Counted from the stretch's first letter, positions 17,720 to 29,634 are shown. The stretch is 64,000 nucleotides of DNA from Thalassospira sp. MCCC 1A03138 (GCF_002115785.1 NZ_JFJY01000007.1:62001-126000), one strand, 5' to 3'. Made by a program: numbers and translations. The notes: generated by a model from the letters alone, not told the origin.

Positions 17720-18979
17720 TCAGGCACGCAGCCGTGCCGCCAGATCATCATAACCCGGCATGCCCTTGACCGGGCCAAGGGCCGTCACCGTCGGCGTACC
17801 GCCCAGAAGCGATTTTCCCGCCGCGCGCACGCGTTCAAGATCAACCGCGTCAACCTTGGCAACGATTTCCTCGATGGTTTGCGGGCCACCAAAAATCTGG
17901 ATCTGGCGCGCAAGCGTTTCGCAGCGGCCGGAATTGCTTTCCATGCCCATCACGACCGATGCCTTAAGCTGTGCGCGCGCCCGGTTAACTTCTTCCTCGG
18001 TCAAATCGACCGTGGCGCGCACCAGTTCGTCACACATCACCGGCATCAATTCGCCAATGTCGTTCGGGCCGGTCCCGGCATAAATCGAAAACAGCCCGCC
18101 ATCGACATAGTGTGACGAGAAGCTATAGACCGAATAGACAAGCCCGCGCTTTTCACGGATTTCCTGGAACAGCCGCGAAGACATGCCGCCACCCAGCAAC
18201 GTGTTGAACACCTGCAAATCATAGAAACTGTCATCGGTGTAGGAAACCGTCGGCAGACCGAAAATCACATGCACCTGCTCAAGGTCGCGCTGCTCGATCC
18301 GGTTGCCGCCTTCATACCGAAGGGCTTCCATTTCATGATCTTCATGCGCCGGAAGGTTATCGAACTTTTCCGATACCAGATCGACAATCTGCTGATGATC
18401 AACCTTGCCCGATGCCGAAAACACCATGCGTTTCGGGCTGTAACGGCGTGACATGAAATCAAACAGATCATCACGCGACAGCGACGATACATTTTCCGGG
18501 CTGCCAAGGATCGACCGGCCAAGCGCCTGATTGGGCAGGGCCGTTTCCTGGAAATAATCGAAAACGATGTCATCGGGCGTATCATTGGCCTGCCCGATTT
18601 CCTGCAAAATCACCTGACGCTCGCGCTCAAGTTCCTTCGCATCCAGCGTCGAATTCTGCAAAATATCGGCAATCACATCAATCGCCAGTTCCTGATCTTC
18701 ATGCAGGACCTTGCAGTAATAGGCCGTATTCTCGCGCGAGGTATAGGCATTCATCTGCCCGCCAACATTTTCGATTTCCTCGGAAATCTGAAGGGCAGAA
18801 CGACGCCGCGTGCCTTTGAACGCCATATGTTCAAGCATATGGGAAATGCCGTTGATTTCAGGCGTCTCGTTGCGCGCACCCACATCAACCCACGCACCAA
18901 GTGCCACGGATTGCACATGTTCAAGGCGGTCGGTCGCAACGATCATCCCGTTGTCAAGCCGGGTAAGCTCGACTGTCAT
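17720..18979 (-). CDS. M16-family zinc metalloprotease (processing-peptidase-like)
   Basis: A pitrilysin-family peptidase of 419 residues, the single-unit bacterial form related to the mitochondrial processing peptidase beta subunit. The inverted zinc motif HxxEH is present as HMLEH (His47, Glu50, His51), with the third ligand Glu127 in ILQEIG. The glycine-rich loop LGGGMSSRLFQEIREKRGLVY is also seen. ACAGGAGTATAACC precedes the ATG. It lies 46 bases after thrC in the same direction, a pairing often seen in alphaproteobacteria. It is soluble with no signal peptide; physiological substrates are unknown. Confidence 0.93.
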   Translation of the reverse strand: MTVELTRLDNGMIVATDRLEHVQSVALGAWVDVGARNETPEINGISHMLEHMAFKGTRRRSALQISEEIENVGGQMNAYTSRENTAYYCKVLHEDQELAIDVIADILQNSTLDAKELERERQVILQEIGQANDTPDDIVFDYFQETALPNQALGRSILGSPENVSSLSRDDLFDFMSRRYSPKRMVFSASGKVDHQQIVDLVSEKFDNLPAHEDHEMEALRYEGGNRIEQRDLEQVHVIFGLPTVSYTDDSFYDLQVFNTLLGGGMSSRLFQEIREKRGLVYSVYSFSSHYVDGGLFSIYAGTGPNDIGELMPVMCDELVRATVDLTEEEVNRARAQLKASVVMGMESNSGRCETLARQIQIFGGPQTIEEIVAKVDAVDLERVRAAGKSLLGGTPTVTALGPVKGMPGYDDLAARLRA

Positions 18980-19025
18980 ATGGTTATACTCCTGTGTTTC
19001 ACATCATGTCCGAAGTCGCACGTCA

Positions 19026-20423
19026 TCAGGCCGCACGTCGCTTTGCGCGAACATGCGCCATCAGGGCGCTGACATCATTGGACATGGTTTCGGCCTTCTC
19101 TGGCCGGTCATATAGGTCAGACAGCCGTGCGGGCAAGTCCGGATAAATCCCCGATGCCTGTTTGACCGCATCCGGGAACTTCGCCGGGTGTGCGGTCGCC
19201 AACGCCACCATCGGCACCGATTTGTCACGATTGCATTTGCGTCCGGCGACAATGCCGATCACCGAATGCGGATCAACAAGCTCGCCACTGGTCGCCAGCA
19301 CATCCCTGATCGCCGCCCGGGTTTCATCGTCGCTCAGCCGATAACCGTCGAAATGTTCCTGTGCACGGGCAAACTGCCCCTGCGACATTTCCATGACCCC
19401 GGTTTCGCGGAACTTCGTCAGCATCTCGGCAATCGCAAGGCCATCACGATCATAAAGATCAAACATCAACCGTTCGAAGTTCGAACTGACCTGAATATCC
19501 ATCGACGGGCTGATGGACGGCTCGACACCTTCCATCTTCATCACCCCGCTTTCGAAAAAGCGGGCGAGAATGTCGTTGCGATTGGCCCCGACCACAAACT
19601 GCTTGATCGGAAGCCCCATCTGCATCGCGGCATATCCGGCATAGACATTGCCGAAATTGCCCGACGGCACCGAAAACGACATTTCGCGTTCCGGCGAGCC
19701 AAGCTGCACCCCCGCCCAGAAATAATAGGCGATCTGGCACATGATCCGCGCCCAGTTGATCGAATTGACCGCCGAAAGCCCGACCTCGTCACGGAACGCA
19801 TGATCATTGAACAATGCCTTCACCAGGTCCTGGCAATCATCAAACGATCCCTCGACCGCGATGTTATGCACATTGTCCGACAGGATGGTCGTCATCTGGC
19901 GACGCTGGACTTCGGAAACGCGCCCCTTCGGATGCAGGATGAAAATATCGATATTTTCCCGGTCCCGGCAGGCTTCAATCGCGGCCGACCCGGTATCGCC
20001 CGACGTCGCACCGACAATCGTGATCCGTTCGCCGCGCTTGGCCAGAACATGGTCAAACAGCCGTCCGACCACCTGCAACGCATAATCCTTGAACGCCAGT
20101 GTCGGACCATGGAAAAGCTCCATCACCCAGTCATTGGCACCAAGCTGTTTAAGCGGTGCGACCGCTTCGTGATCAAACCCGGCATAGGTTTCTTCAAGGA
20201 TGGTTTTAAGCGCCGCATCATCGACCGAACCGGTCGTGAAGGGCTGGATCACCTTATAGGCAACCTCGGCATATGTCAGGGTTCGCAGCGCACGGATGTC
20301 ATCCGCAGTGAAGGTCGGCCAGCTTTCAGGCACATACAATCCACCATCACGGGCCAGACCGGCCAAAAGGACATCATCAAACTGCAAAACGGGCGCGGTT
20401 CCCCGCGTGCTGACATAACGCAA
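19026..20423 (-). CDS. thrC: Threonine synthase
   Basis: Pyridoxal-phosphate enzyme converting O-phosphohomoserine to threonine. The TTG at 20423 is taken as start because AGGAG lies nine bases upstream and the protein then begins MRYVSTRG as ThrC proteins do; the open frame runs on to 20495 without a family-like N-terminus. The product has 465 residues. The PLP lysine is Lys112 in HGPTLAFKDYALQ, and the phosphate-binding GATSGDTGSAA loop follows. The homoserine kinase that makes its substrate is encoded at 43.3 kb, away from this operon. Confidence 0.96.
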   Translation of the reverse strand: MRYVSTRGTAPVLQFDDVLLAGLARDGGLYVPESWPTFTADDIRALRTLTYAEVAYKVIQPFTTGSVDDAALKTILEETYAGFDHEAVAPLKQLGANDWVMELFHGPTLAFKDYALQVVGRLFDHVLAKRGERITIVGATSGDTGSAAIEACRDRENIDIFILHPKGRVSEVQRRQMTTILSDNVHNIAVEGSFDDCQDLVKALFNDHAFRDEVGLSAVNSINWARIMCQIAYYFWAGVQLGSPEREMSFSVPSGNFGNVYAGYAAMQMGLPIKQFVVGANRNDILARFFESGVMKMEGVEPSISPSMDIQVSSNFERLMFDLYDRDGLAIAEMLTKFRETGVMEMSQGQFARAQEHFDGYRLSDDETRAAIRDVLATSGELVDPHSVIGIVAGRKCNRDKSVPMVALATAHPAKFPDAVKQASGIYPDLPARLSDLYDRPEKAETMSNDVSALMAHVRAKRRAA

Positions 20424-20594
20424 CGACCTATGCTCCTGAACTGGGCTTTCACAACATTCAGGCACCCCTGCCCCAAACGGACAAAGACACTCCAAACCGA
20501 AAGTTAGTGAGGGGAACAGCCGCCATAGTCAAGGGTCAATCAGGAAGATCAGGCGTGCTTTGCGCAATATCGCGTAACGCCGCGTGATCGCTGC

Positions 20595-21014
20595 CTATTT
20601 ATCAAGCTCGATCCCATGTTCCTTGAGCTTGGCTTCCGCCATCGCGGCACGGCGCACCACCGTGCGATAGTTATTAAGCAGAATCCGCAGGATCGCCTTG
20701 ATGAAGCGGTCGGACGCCGCCATTTTTTTCTCGAACATCTGGCGATTGATTGCAATCAGGACCGTGCGTTCGCAGGCGCGTGCAGATGCCATGCGCGGCT
20801 CGTTATCGACAAGGGCCAACTCGCCAAACAGGCCACCGGCTTCTATTCTGCCCAGAATGACTTCTTCGTCGCCATTCATGGTCTTGAAGATTTCAACCCG
20901 GCCTTCCTGCACGACAAAGGCCGTACTGCCGGGTTTTCCTTCCCGGAAGATCACCTGATCGGCGGCGTAAACATGCCGATCCATCACATTCTTGTTGCCA
21001 TCGGTTATTCCCAT
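20595..21014 (-). CDS. Small cyclic-nucleotide-binding-domain protein
   Basis: A 139-residue protein that is essentially one Crp/cNMP-binding beta-roll. The phosphate-binding cassette reads GLFGELALVDNEPRMASARA, with the Glu and Arg that contact cyclic nucleotides. There is no DNA-binding helix-turn-helix and no attached enzyme, so it is not a CRP regulator; it may bind a partner or act as a nucleotide sensor. The C-terminal 40 residues are helical and charged. The ATG at 21014 is used; an internal Met at residue 11 is possible. It lies between the M32 peptidase and thrC. Confidence 0.85.
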   Translation of the reverse strand: MGITDGNKNVMDRHVYAADQVIFREGKPGSTAFVVQEGRVEIFKTMNGDEEVILGRIEAGGLFGELALVDNEPRMASARACERTVLIAINRQMFEKKMAASDRFIKAILRILLNNYRTVVRRAAMAEAKLKEHGIELDK

Positions 21015-21134
21015 GACACATCCGGGAAAATGGACGTTAAATCAGAATATCGTGATGTGGGGCTATTTGCCCGCCGTCACCTGTGCCGGAAGGACGAGTG
21101 ATGCTATCAGATAAGCACCGCCAATCAATCAGTT

Positions 21135-22622
21135 TCACCCGCCATATCTGTTTTCCATATGTGCCTTGAAGGCCGCCACGCCAAGCGGTTGACCGGTTGC
21201 CTCGATCAGAATCTCGTCGGTTGATTTGCTCGATGCCTTGCCATGGATATTTTCGCCAAGCCATCCCATCAACGGGCTGAAATCACCCCGTGCCAATGCG
21301 CCCGGAATTTCCGGCTTGGCATCTTTGGCCGCGGCAAAAATCTGGGCCGCTGCCATCGCGCCCAGCGTATAGGTCGGGAAATATCCCCATGCACCTGATG
21401 GCCAATGGATATCCTGCATGCAGCCATCCCTGTCATCGGGCGGCGTAATGCCCAGCAACTTGCCCATCATTTCGTTCCAGGCGCCGGGCAGATCGGCAAG
21501 CTTCATGTCGCCTTCGATCAGGGCGCGCTCCAGACGATAGCGCAGGATCACGTGCGCAGGATACGTCACCTCGTCGGCATCCACGCGGATCAGGCCCGGC
21601 TCGACCCTTGTATAAAGCCGATGCAGATTCTGTGCATTCCAAGCTCCGTCATCACCGCCAAACGCCGCCTTGAAGACCGGCCCGGCATAAGTCAGGAATT
21701 CTTCCGACCGACTGGCCTGCATTTCCACCAGAAGCGACTGGCTTTCATGCAGGGTCATGCCGCGCGCCTTGCCCACCGGCTGATTTCGCCACGCGCCGGG
21801 TAATCCGCGTTCATACATCGCATGGCCGGTTTCATGCAGAACCCCCATGATCGCCGATGTGAAATCATTTTCGTCATAGCGCGTCGTGATGCGCACATCA
21901 TCGGGAATGCCGCCACAGAACGGATGATGCGAAATATCCAGACGGCCATGCTCGAAATCAAAACCGACCGCCTGCATCAGGTCCAGACCGACCTTGTTCT
22001 GAACCGAAACCGGGAATGGCCCGGTCGGGCTGATCGGGGCCGGTTCGGACTTCTGGCGTTCAATCACCTCGGCGGTGAAAGACGGCAGGAAAGATTCCAG
22101 TTCGGCAAACAGGCTATCGATCCGATCAGACCGCATCATCGGATCATACTGATCGAGAAGCGCGTCATAGACCGACGTGCCAAGGGCCTCGGCCTTTGCC
22201 TTGCCCGCCTCTATCGACAGGTCGAGAACCGTCTGAAGCTTCGGCAAAAGCCCGGCAAAGTCATTATCGGCCCGCGCACCGCGCCACGCGACCTCACACG
22301 ACGTCGCCGCCAGCGACATTTTCTCCACCAGGTCCGACGGCACCGCCGTGCCATGCACCCAATTGCGTTTCATTTCCGCCAGATTGGCCTTCTGCCACGC
22401 ATCAAGGTTTTCACCCCCGGCCGCTTCGATCAGATCGCCCATATCCGGCGCATTGATCAGTTCGTTTGCCATGACATCAAGGGTCGCCAGTTGCTCGGAC
22501 CGGGCATTGGCCCCGCCATTGGGCATCATTGCCGCCATATCCCAATGCAGCATACCGCCGATATCGGACAGAACATTGATGCGGCGAAAACGGGCTTCAA
22601 GCGATTTATAGGCGTCAGTCAT
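21135..22622 (-). CDS. M32-family metallocarboxypeptidase
   Basis: A thermostable-carboxypeptidase-1-type zinc or cobalt peptidase of 495 residues that removes C-terminal amino acids. The active site HExxH is HETGH (His263, Glu264, His267) and the downstream ligand Glu293 lies in LHESQS. Also visible are the family blocks SHHPFCGG and DVRITTRYDENDF. The ATG at 22622 follows AACAGGAG; the open frame extends 27 codons further without a family match. It is a cytoplasmic protein. It follows the cytochrome oxidase cluster in the same direction, 109 bases after surf1. Confidence 0.95.
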   Translation of the reverse strand: MTDAYKSLEARFRRINVLSDIGGMLHWDMAAMMPNGGANARSEQLATLDVMANELINAPDMGDLIEAAGGENLDAWQKANLAEMKRNWVHGTAVPSDLVEKMSLAATSCEVAWRGARADNDFAGLLPKLQTVLDLSIEAGKAKAEALGTSVYDALLDQYDPMMRSDRIDSLFAELESFLPSFTAEVIERQKSEPAPISPTGPFPVSVQNKVGLDLMQAVGFDFEHGRLDISHHPFCGGIPDDVRITTRYDENDFTSAIMGVLHETGHAMYERGLPGAWRNQPVGKARGMTLHESQSLLVEMQASRSEEFLTYAGPVFKAAFGGDDGAWNAQNLHRLYTRVEPGLIRVDADEVTYPAHVILRYRLERALIEGDMKLADLPGAWNEMMGKLLGITPPDDRDGCMQDIHWPSGAWGYFPTYTLGAMAAAQIFAAAKDAKPEIPGALARGDFSPLMGWLGENIHGKASSKSTDEILIEATGQPLGVAAFKAHMENRYGG

Positions 22623-22731
22623 GGAAACTCCTGTTCGGCGGAACCGGAAAACGGGGCAAAAAAAAGCACGGCCGAAATGCCGCACAATGGTGGCATCCGG
22701 CAATCAAGGGGCTGGACCACAGGCAGCCAGA

Positions 22732-23454
22732 TCAGCTGTCTGCACCATCCTGCTGCGGGCGACGGTGATACAGAATAAAGATCACAATCAGCGAAAGCGC
22801 AAGGCTGTACCATGTGATCGCATATTCAAGATGGTTGTTCGGCAGATCAATCTTGGCCTGCCCGCCAATCGGCAACCCGCCGGGGATTTCGGTTTCATCA
22901 AGTTCAAGATAATACCGGCTGGCAAGATCGGCCCCGCTATCCTCGGCCATCGCATCGACATCGACAAAGAACCACTGGTTTTCCAGCGGTTCGTTTTCCG
23001 GCTGGACCCAATGCTTTTGCTGCGGCAGGCGCAAAACGCCGGTCACCCGAACGTTTTCTTCGATCAGGCTGTCGGGACGGGTCGAAGGATCGCGATTGTC
23101 CTGCGGCACCCAGCCACGATTGACCAGAATGATCCGGCCATCTTCCTGTTCCAGCGGCGTGATCAGATGAAATCCGATATTGCCCCGGCGTGTCCGCGCC
23201 ATCAGATACATTTCCTGATCATTCAGGAAGCGACCCTCGGCATAGGCCGAATGAAACGCCATGGCCGGATCAATATCCTGCGTCAGCGGAACTTCAATCG
23301 GCGGCAGGGCGGCCTGTGCGTGGCGTTCGGCAATCAGGTTCTGTTTCCAGAACAGGCGATCCACCTGCCATGACCCAAGTCCCAGAAGGATCACAAGGGC
23401 AAGACCGGCACAGATTTTGATCGCAGGGCTGGGGCGTGTCGTCAGAAGGGGCAT
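22732..23454 (-). CDS. SURF1-family cytochrome c oxidase assembly protein
   Basis: An inner-membrane protein of 240 residues with one transmembrane helix at each end (about 10-30 and 212-230) and a periplasmic domain between. SURF1 motifs include LGSWQVDRLFWKQ near the first helix, LVNRGWVP in the middle and NNHLEYAITWYSLAL before the second helix. The family helps insert haem a into subunit I of aa3-type oxidase. It is the last recognisable member of the ctaC-D-B-G-E cluster, nine bases after the DUF983 gene. Confidence 0.93.
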   Translation of the reverse strand: MPLLTTRPSPAIKICAGLALVILLGLGSWQVDRLFWKQNLIAERHAQAALPPIEVPLTQDIDPAMAFHSAYAEGRFLNDQEMYLMARTRRGNIGFHLITPLEQEDGRIILVNRGWVPQDNRDPSTRPDSLIEENVRVTGVLRLPQQKHWVQPENEPLENQWFFVDVDAMAEDSGADLASRYYLELDETEIPGGLPIGGQAKIDLPNNHLEYAITWYSLALSLIVIFILYHRRPQQDGADS

Positions 23455-23463
23455 CTATTGAGT

Positions 23464-23832
23464 TCAATCCTGTTCGGAAGTCGACCGATGGCGATATTGC
23501 AGCGCCACCATGAGGCCTTTTAACGGCCGCAGCAAGGCCAGTGTTACCCCGATGATGGTCGGAAACCATAACACCGCATGCAGCCACAAAGGCGGCATAT
23601 AGGTCATCTCGACCCACAGCGCCAGCGGCACAACAACAAAACCGAGGATGAAGATGATGAAAATCGCCGGGCCATCACCGGCATCATGACCACGAAGGTC
23701 AAGACCACATTGTTCGCAACTCTCGCGAACCGTCAGAAAGCCCGAAAACAGCTTTCCCCCACCGCAGCGGGGGCATTTGCATGCCAGCCCGGTGCGTATG
23801 GGGGAAAGTGCAGGATAATAATCCATGGTCAT
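23464..23832 (-). CDS. DUF983 membrane protein with zinc ribbon
   Basis: A 122-residue protein. The N-terminus holds a zinc ribbon with CKCPRCGGG and, about 20 residues on, CEQCGLDL. Two membrane helices follow (about 53-75 and 80-100). DUF983 proteins are a regular member of alphaproteobacterial cytochrome oxidase clusters, between ctaE and surf1 as here, which suggests a part in oxidase assembly, but no biochemical role is established. It starts 17 bases after ctaE. Confidence 0.85.
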   Translation of the reverse strand: MTMDYYPALSPIRTGLACKCPRCGGGKLFSGFLTVRESCEQCGLDLRGHDAGDGPAIFIIFILGFVVVPLALWVEMTYMPPLWLHAVLWFPTIIGVTLALLRPLKGLMVALQYRHRSTSEQD

Positions 23833-23849
23833 TGGGTGACCGGTATCCT

Positions 23850-24650
23850 TTATTCGCCGCCCCAGATGTAAACGGCAAAGAACAGGAACAGCCAGACAAC
23901 GTCAACGAAGTGCCAGTACCAGGCTGCGGCTTCCAGACCGAAATGATGATCTGGTTTGAAGCCGTCCTTGATCGCGCGGCCAAGGCACACCGCCAGGAAC
24001 ACCGTACCGACAAACACATGGAAACCGTGGAAACCGGTCGCCATATAGAAGGTCGACGAATAAATGCCATCGGCAAAACCGAATGCGGCATGGCTGTATT
24101 CATAAGCCTGAAGACACAGGAAGATAACGCCAAGGGCAACCGTAATTGCCAACCCCTGAACCATGTCCTTCTTCTTGCCTTCAAGGCAGCCATGATGCGC
24201 CCAGGTCAACGTGCAGCCCGACAACAGCAGGATCAGGGTGTTGAGGAACGGCAAATCCCACGGATCAAGAACTTCAACACCTGCGGGCGGCCATTCGGTC
24301 ACACCGGGGCTGAAAATCACAAACGCGTTGTGGAAGAAGGCCCAGAAGAAGGCGACAAAGAACATCACCTCGGATGCGATGAACAGCGACATGCCATACC
24401 GCAAGCCGATCTGCACAACCTTGTTGTGGTAGATTCTGGACTCGCTGATCACGTTGCTCCACCAGCGGAACATCACGAACAGAATGCCCGCCAAGCCAAG
24501 TGCTGCCAGCCAGAAATCTGTCGGCGCACGATCCGAATGCATGAACATGACCATGCCACCGGTAAACAGCCCCGCAGACATCGCGGCCACCAACGGCCAC
24601 GGGCTCGGGTCTACCAGATGGAACGGATGTTTCTGAGCGTGATCACTCAT
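23850..24650 (-). CDS. ctaE: Cytochrome c oxidase subunit III
   Basis: Subunit III of the aa3-type proton-pumping cytochrome c oxidase, 266 residues with seven membrane helices. Typical blocks are HPFHLVDPSPWPL at the N-terminus, ESRIYHNKVVQIGLRYGM, ASEVMFFVAFFWAFFH, and FYMATGFHGFHVFVGT towards the C-terminus, ending in YWHFVDVVWLFLF. It lacks catalytic cofactors and stabilises subunit I. GAGGGGGGCGAGGA gives a strong ribosome-binding region. It is separated from ctaG by 83 bases. Confidence 0.97.
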   Translation of the reverse strand: MSDHAQKHPFHLVDPSPWPLVAAMSAGLFTGGMVMFMHSDRAPTDFWLAALGLAGILFVMFRWWSNVISESRIYHNKVVQIGLRYGMSLFIASEVMFFVAFFWAFFHNAFVIFSPGVTEWPPAGVEVLDPWDLPFLNTLILLLSGCTLTWAHHGCLEGKKKDMVQGLAITVALGVIFLCLQAYEYSHAAFGFADGIYSSTFYMATGFHGFHVFVGTVFLAVCLGRAIKDGFKPDHHFGLEAAAWYWHFVDVVWLFLFFAVYIWGGE

Positions 24651-24733
24651 TCCTCGCCCCCCTCAATCCTCACAAATGAAACCTTTAAAGCTCTCTTCAT
24701 TGGAAACCGGGATACCTGCACAATCATCAGGCC

Positions 24734-25324
24734 CTAGCCTCCTTTTCCTTTATCCCCGTCCGGACCTTCAACCGATGCTTCGGTCTTATAGAAGGTATAG
24801 GACAGGGTAATGGTCTTCACGTCCTGGGTATTCGGGTCTTCTGCAATCGCCGGATCGACATAGAAACTGACCGGCATATCCACACGCTGGCCGGGTTCAA
24901 GCGTCTGTTCGTCAAAACAGAAACAGGCGATCTTGCTGAAATACTGTCCGGCCTTAAGCGGCGTTACATTGTAAACCGCCTGACCGGTGATCGGCTTGAC
25001 CGACATGTTTTCGGCCATGTAGTGGGCAAGGTTGTCTTCGCCCAGTTTCACCGTCATTTCGCGCTGTTCGGGCTTGAACTGCCACGGCAGGCGGGAATTC
25101 ACATCGGCATTGAACCGGATCTTGATGGTCTTTTCCGAAACATCACGCGGCGCATCGGTGCCAACCTGTGTCGTACCACCATATCCGGTCACCTGACAGA
25201 ACAGGGCATAAAGCGGGACCGAAGCATAAGACAGGCCAATCATGCCGCCGACAACGGCAACACAACCAAGCAATACGCGCTTGTTGCGCGCCTTTGTTTT
25301 GTCCGCATGCTTCTGATCAGCCAT
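24734..25324 (-). CDS. ctaG: Cytochrome c oxidase assembly protein CtaG/Cox11
   Basis: A copper chaperone that helps build the CuB centre of subunit I. It has 196 residues: one N-terminal membrane helix (about 17-38) and a periplasmic immunoglobulin-like domain. The copper-binding cysteines are in KIACFCFDEQTLEPG, and the PVSFYVDPAI segment that follows is typical of Cox11. It is placed between the short ORF and ctaE, starting seven bases after the short ORF. Confidence 0.96.
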   Translation of the reverse strand: MADQKHADKTKARNKRVLLGCVAVVGGMIGLSYASVPLYALFCQVTGYGGTTQVGTDAPRDVSEKTIKIRFNADVNSRLPWQFKPEQREMTVKLGEDNLAHYMAENMSVKPITGQAVYNVTPLKAGQYFSKIACFCFDEQTLEPGQRVDMPVSFYVDPAIAEDPNTQDVKTITLSYTFYKTEASVEGPDGDKGKGG

Positions 25325-25331
25325 ATATGCC

Positions 25332-25469
25332 CTAGCTCATCTTAAGAATGGTGATGGCGAAAAACAGAACCGCCAACCCGCCAAGAATGACAAGAAACGC
25401 CCAGTTCTTTTTGCGCCGTTTGGCGTAAAACGCGTCGAGTTCGGCTTTGGTCATTTTTTGCTCGCTCAT
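25332..25469 (-). CDS. 45-residue single-helix membrane protein of the cta operon
   Basis: A very short protein: a charged N-terminal half (MSEQKMTKAELDAFYAKRRK) then one membrane helix (about 23-42). The ATG at 25469 overlaps the ctaB stop (ATGA), with AAGGG upstream, so it is translationally coupled. Equivalent small proteins, sometimes called CoxF, occupy the same position between ctaB and ctaG in other alphaproteobacteria. A role in oxidase assembly or stability is inferred from position only. Confidence 0.75.
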   Translation of the reverse strand: MSEQKMTKAELDAFYAKRRKKNWAFLVILGGLAVLFFAITILKMS

Positions 25470-26392
25470 GCCAGATATCCCTTGATCCAGACATCGGCGA
25501 CCATCGCCCCGAACAGAACGAACAGATAAAGGATCGAATATCCGAACATCTTGTGCGGTGCTTTTTCTTCCGCATTGCGCAACACGCGAACCGCATGACG
25601 CAGGAACCACAAACCGGTCAGTCCCGCCGTCACACCGTAAAACACGCCAAGCAACCCGGTCGCAACCGGGATAAACGTGATCGGCAGCAGCAGGATTGTA
25701 TAAATCAGCATCTGTTTTTTGGTCGCGGCCTCCCCGGCCACAACCGGCATCATCGGCACACCGACCTTGGCATAATCACCACACCGGAACAGGGCCAGGG
25801 CCCAGAAATGCGGCGGTGTCCACATGAAGATGATCAGAAACAGCGCAATCGAATTGATATCGATCCCGCCGGTCACCGACGCCCAGCCGATCATCGGGGG
25901 GAATGCCCCGGCGGCACCGCCAATGACGATATTCTGCGGCGTGCTGCGTTTCAGCCACATGGTGTAAACGAACACGTAAAACGCAATCGACACCGCCAGA
26001 AGCGCGGCGGCGGCAAAATTGATCGCAACCGCCATGACGGTCACGGAAAGAATGGATAACGCAATGCCCAGCGAAAGCGCCTCGTCGGCGGGCACGCGGC
26101 CGGCCGGGATCGGGCGGTTCTGGGTGCGTTTCATGTGAATATCGATATCACGATCATACCACATGTTGATCGATGCCGCCGCACCGCTGGCAACGGCAAT
26201 GCAGGCAATCGCAACCAGTGCCAGGAACGGATGCATTGTTCCCGGTGCAATCAAAAGACCCACGGCACCGGTAAACACCACAAGGGTCATCACACCGGGT
26301 TTCAGCAACGCGATATAGTCGCGCACTTCCGATACCGGTAATGCGGCGATGTTATCGATTGCAAGGGTCTGCTGGGCGGCCTGCTTGGTCAT
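25466..26392 (-). CDS. ctaB: Protohaem IX farnesyltransferase
   Basis: Haem O synthase, a UbiA-family polytopic enzyme that adds a farnesyl group to haem B, the first step towards haem A. It has 308 residues and about nine membrane helices. The polyprenyl-diphosphate/Mg site is NMWYDRDID, followed by KRTQNRPIPAGR, with a later FRCGDYAKVGVPMMP. The gene lies between ctaD and the 45-residue ORF. Confidence 0.96.
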   Translation of the reverse strand: MTKQAAQQTLAIDNIAALPVSEVRDYIALLKPGVMTLVVFTGAVGLLIAPGTMHPFLALVAIACIAVASGAAASINMWYDRDIDIHMKRTQNRPIPAGRVPADEALSLGIALSILSVTVMAVAINFAAAALLAVSIAFYVFVYTMWLKRSTPQNIVIGGAAGAFPPMIGWASVTGGIDINSIALFLIIFMWTPPHFWALALFRCGDYAKVGVPMMPVVAGEAATKKQMLIYTILLLPITFIPVATGLLGVFYGVTAGLTGLWFLRHAVRVLRNAEEKAPHKMFGYSILYLFVLFGAMVADVWIKGYLA

Positions 26393-26479
26393 GTAATTCT
26401 GGTCTTCTTTTCTCGGGGCGGTCGTATGTTCCCCGCCGGGACGCCATGGTCACCGGCGGGGAAAGCAAGATCGGATCAA

Positions 26480-28929
<2,450 letters not shown>

Positions 28930-29003
28930 GCGAATCTGCCCCCTCGCATTACATCTCAAGGCAATTTGTCCAAAGGAAAGCCACATCGTGACCCTCGACA
29001 TAT

Positions 29004-29025
29004 ACGAACATAACGGGTTGTTCGT
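29004..29025. promoter_or_regulatory. Dyad ACGAACA-N8-TGTTCGT upstream of ctaC
   Basis: A perfect 7-bp inverted repeat (29004-29010 and 29019-29025) lies about 75 bases before the ctaC start, in promoter position. A candidate operator for the oxidase operon; the regulator is not known. Confidence 0.4.
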
Positions 29026-29463
29026 TCATCGAAAAGGCATGCCGTGATGACTCAACCATAAATCGGCATAGCCACCAGGATCGCGACGTAACATCAGACA
29101 AACCTGATTTTCAAACCCGCATGCACTGCGGCACAACGGTATGGAAGGCGAATAGCCTATCTTAACAGCCTGTTCCAGAAAAAACCTCGCTGCGTTGCAC
29201 AAAAATATTACTTTTCCTTTCAGGAATTTAGCGCATGGGTTCAATTTTTTTCTAAATCCAATCCCCTACCCTTGCGATAGAAATGGTGCCATTCCTCATC
29301 GCGCCGGACCATCATAGCCCGCTTTGCTGCCACGCAACAGACAGGGTGAAATTATCCTTTAGGCGATACAAACCGCAGGTAAAATCCTTATTTAAGTACG
29401 GATTTATCGGCATCGCCCGAACGACGCGCGTTTGCCCCCCGAAATCGCGTCGGATTTCGCACT

Positions 29464-29472
29464 TTATCCACA
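29464..29472 (+). promoter_or_regulatory. Single consensus DnaA box
   Basis: TTATCCACA matches the DnaA-box consensus exactly. Only one was found in the region, with no cluster and no origin-associated genes, so it is not read as an origin. Chance or DnaA-linked regulation are both possible. Confidence 0.3.
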
Positions 29473-29618
29473 GGCAAAGCCATCACAATCAATCATTTAC
29501 CCAGCTCCGAGTCGTAAAATCATCGCCCCCCGTTTCAACACCGGGCCCGGCACGCGTCGATGGGGCGCATGAAGTTTTTCGAATGCACCGCACAAAGGTT
29601 GATAAACGCGGCGATCTC

Positions 29619-29634
29619 TGTGATTGTAATCACA
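29619..29634. promoter_or_regulatory. CRP-type site TGTGA-N6-TCACA
   Basis: TGTGATTGTAATCACA is a 7-bp inverted repeat with the exact CRP consensus half-sites. It lies about 240 bases before the CheZ-like gene, within the long non-coding region. Confidence 0.5.

Noticed and set aside
19188-20507. 439-residue plus-strand open frame opposite thrC
   Set aside because: Antisense shadow of a confirmed PLP enzyme.
20595-21014. CRP/FNR transcription factor
   Set aside because: The cNMP-binding fold is complete but no helix-turn-helix follows it.
29464-29472. Replication origin
   Set aside because: A single DnaA box without a cluster, AT-rich unwinding element or origin-linked genes.
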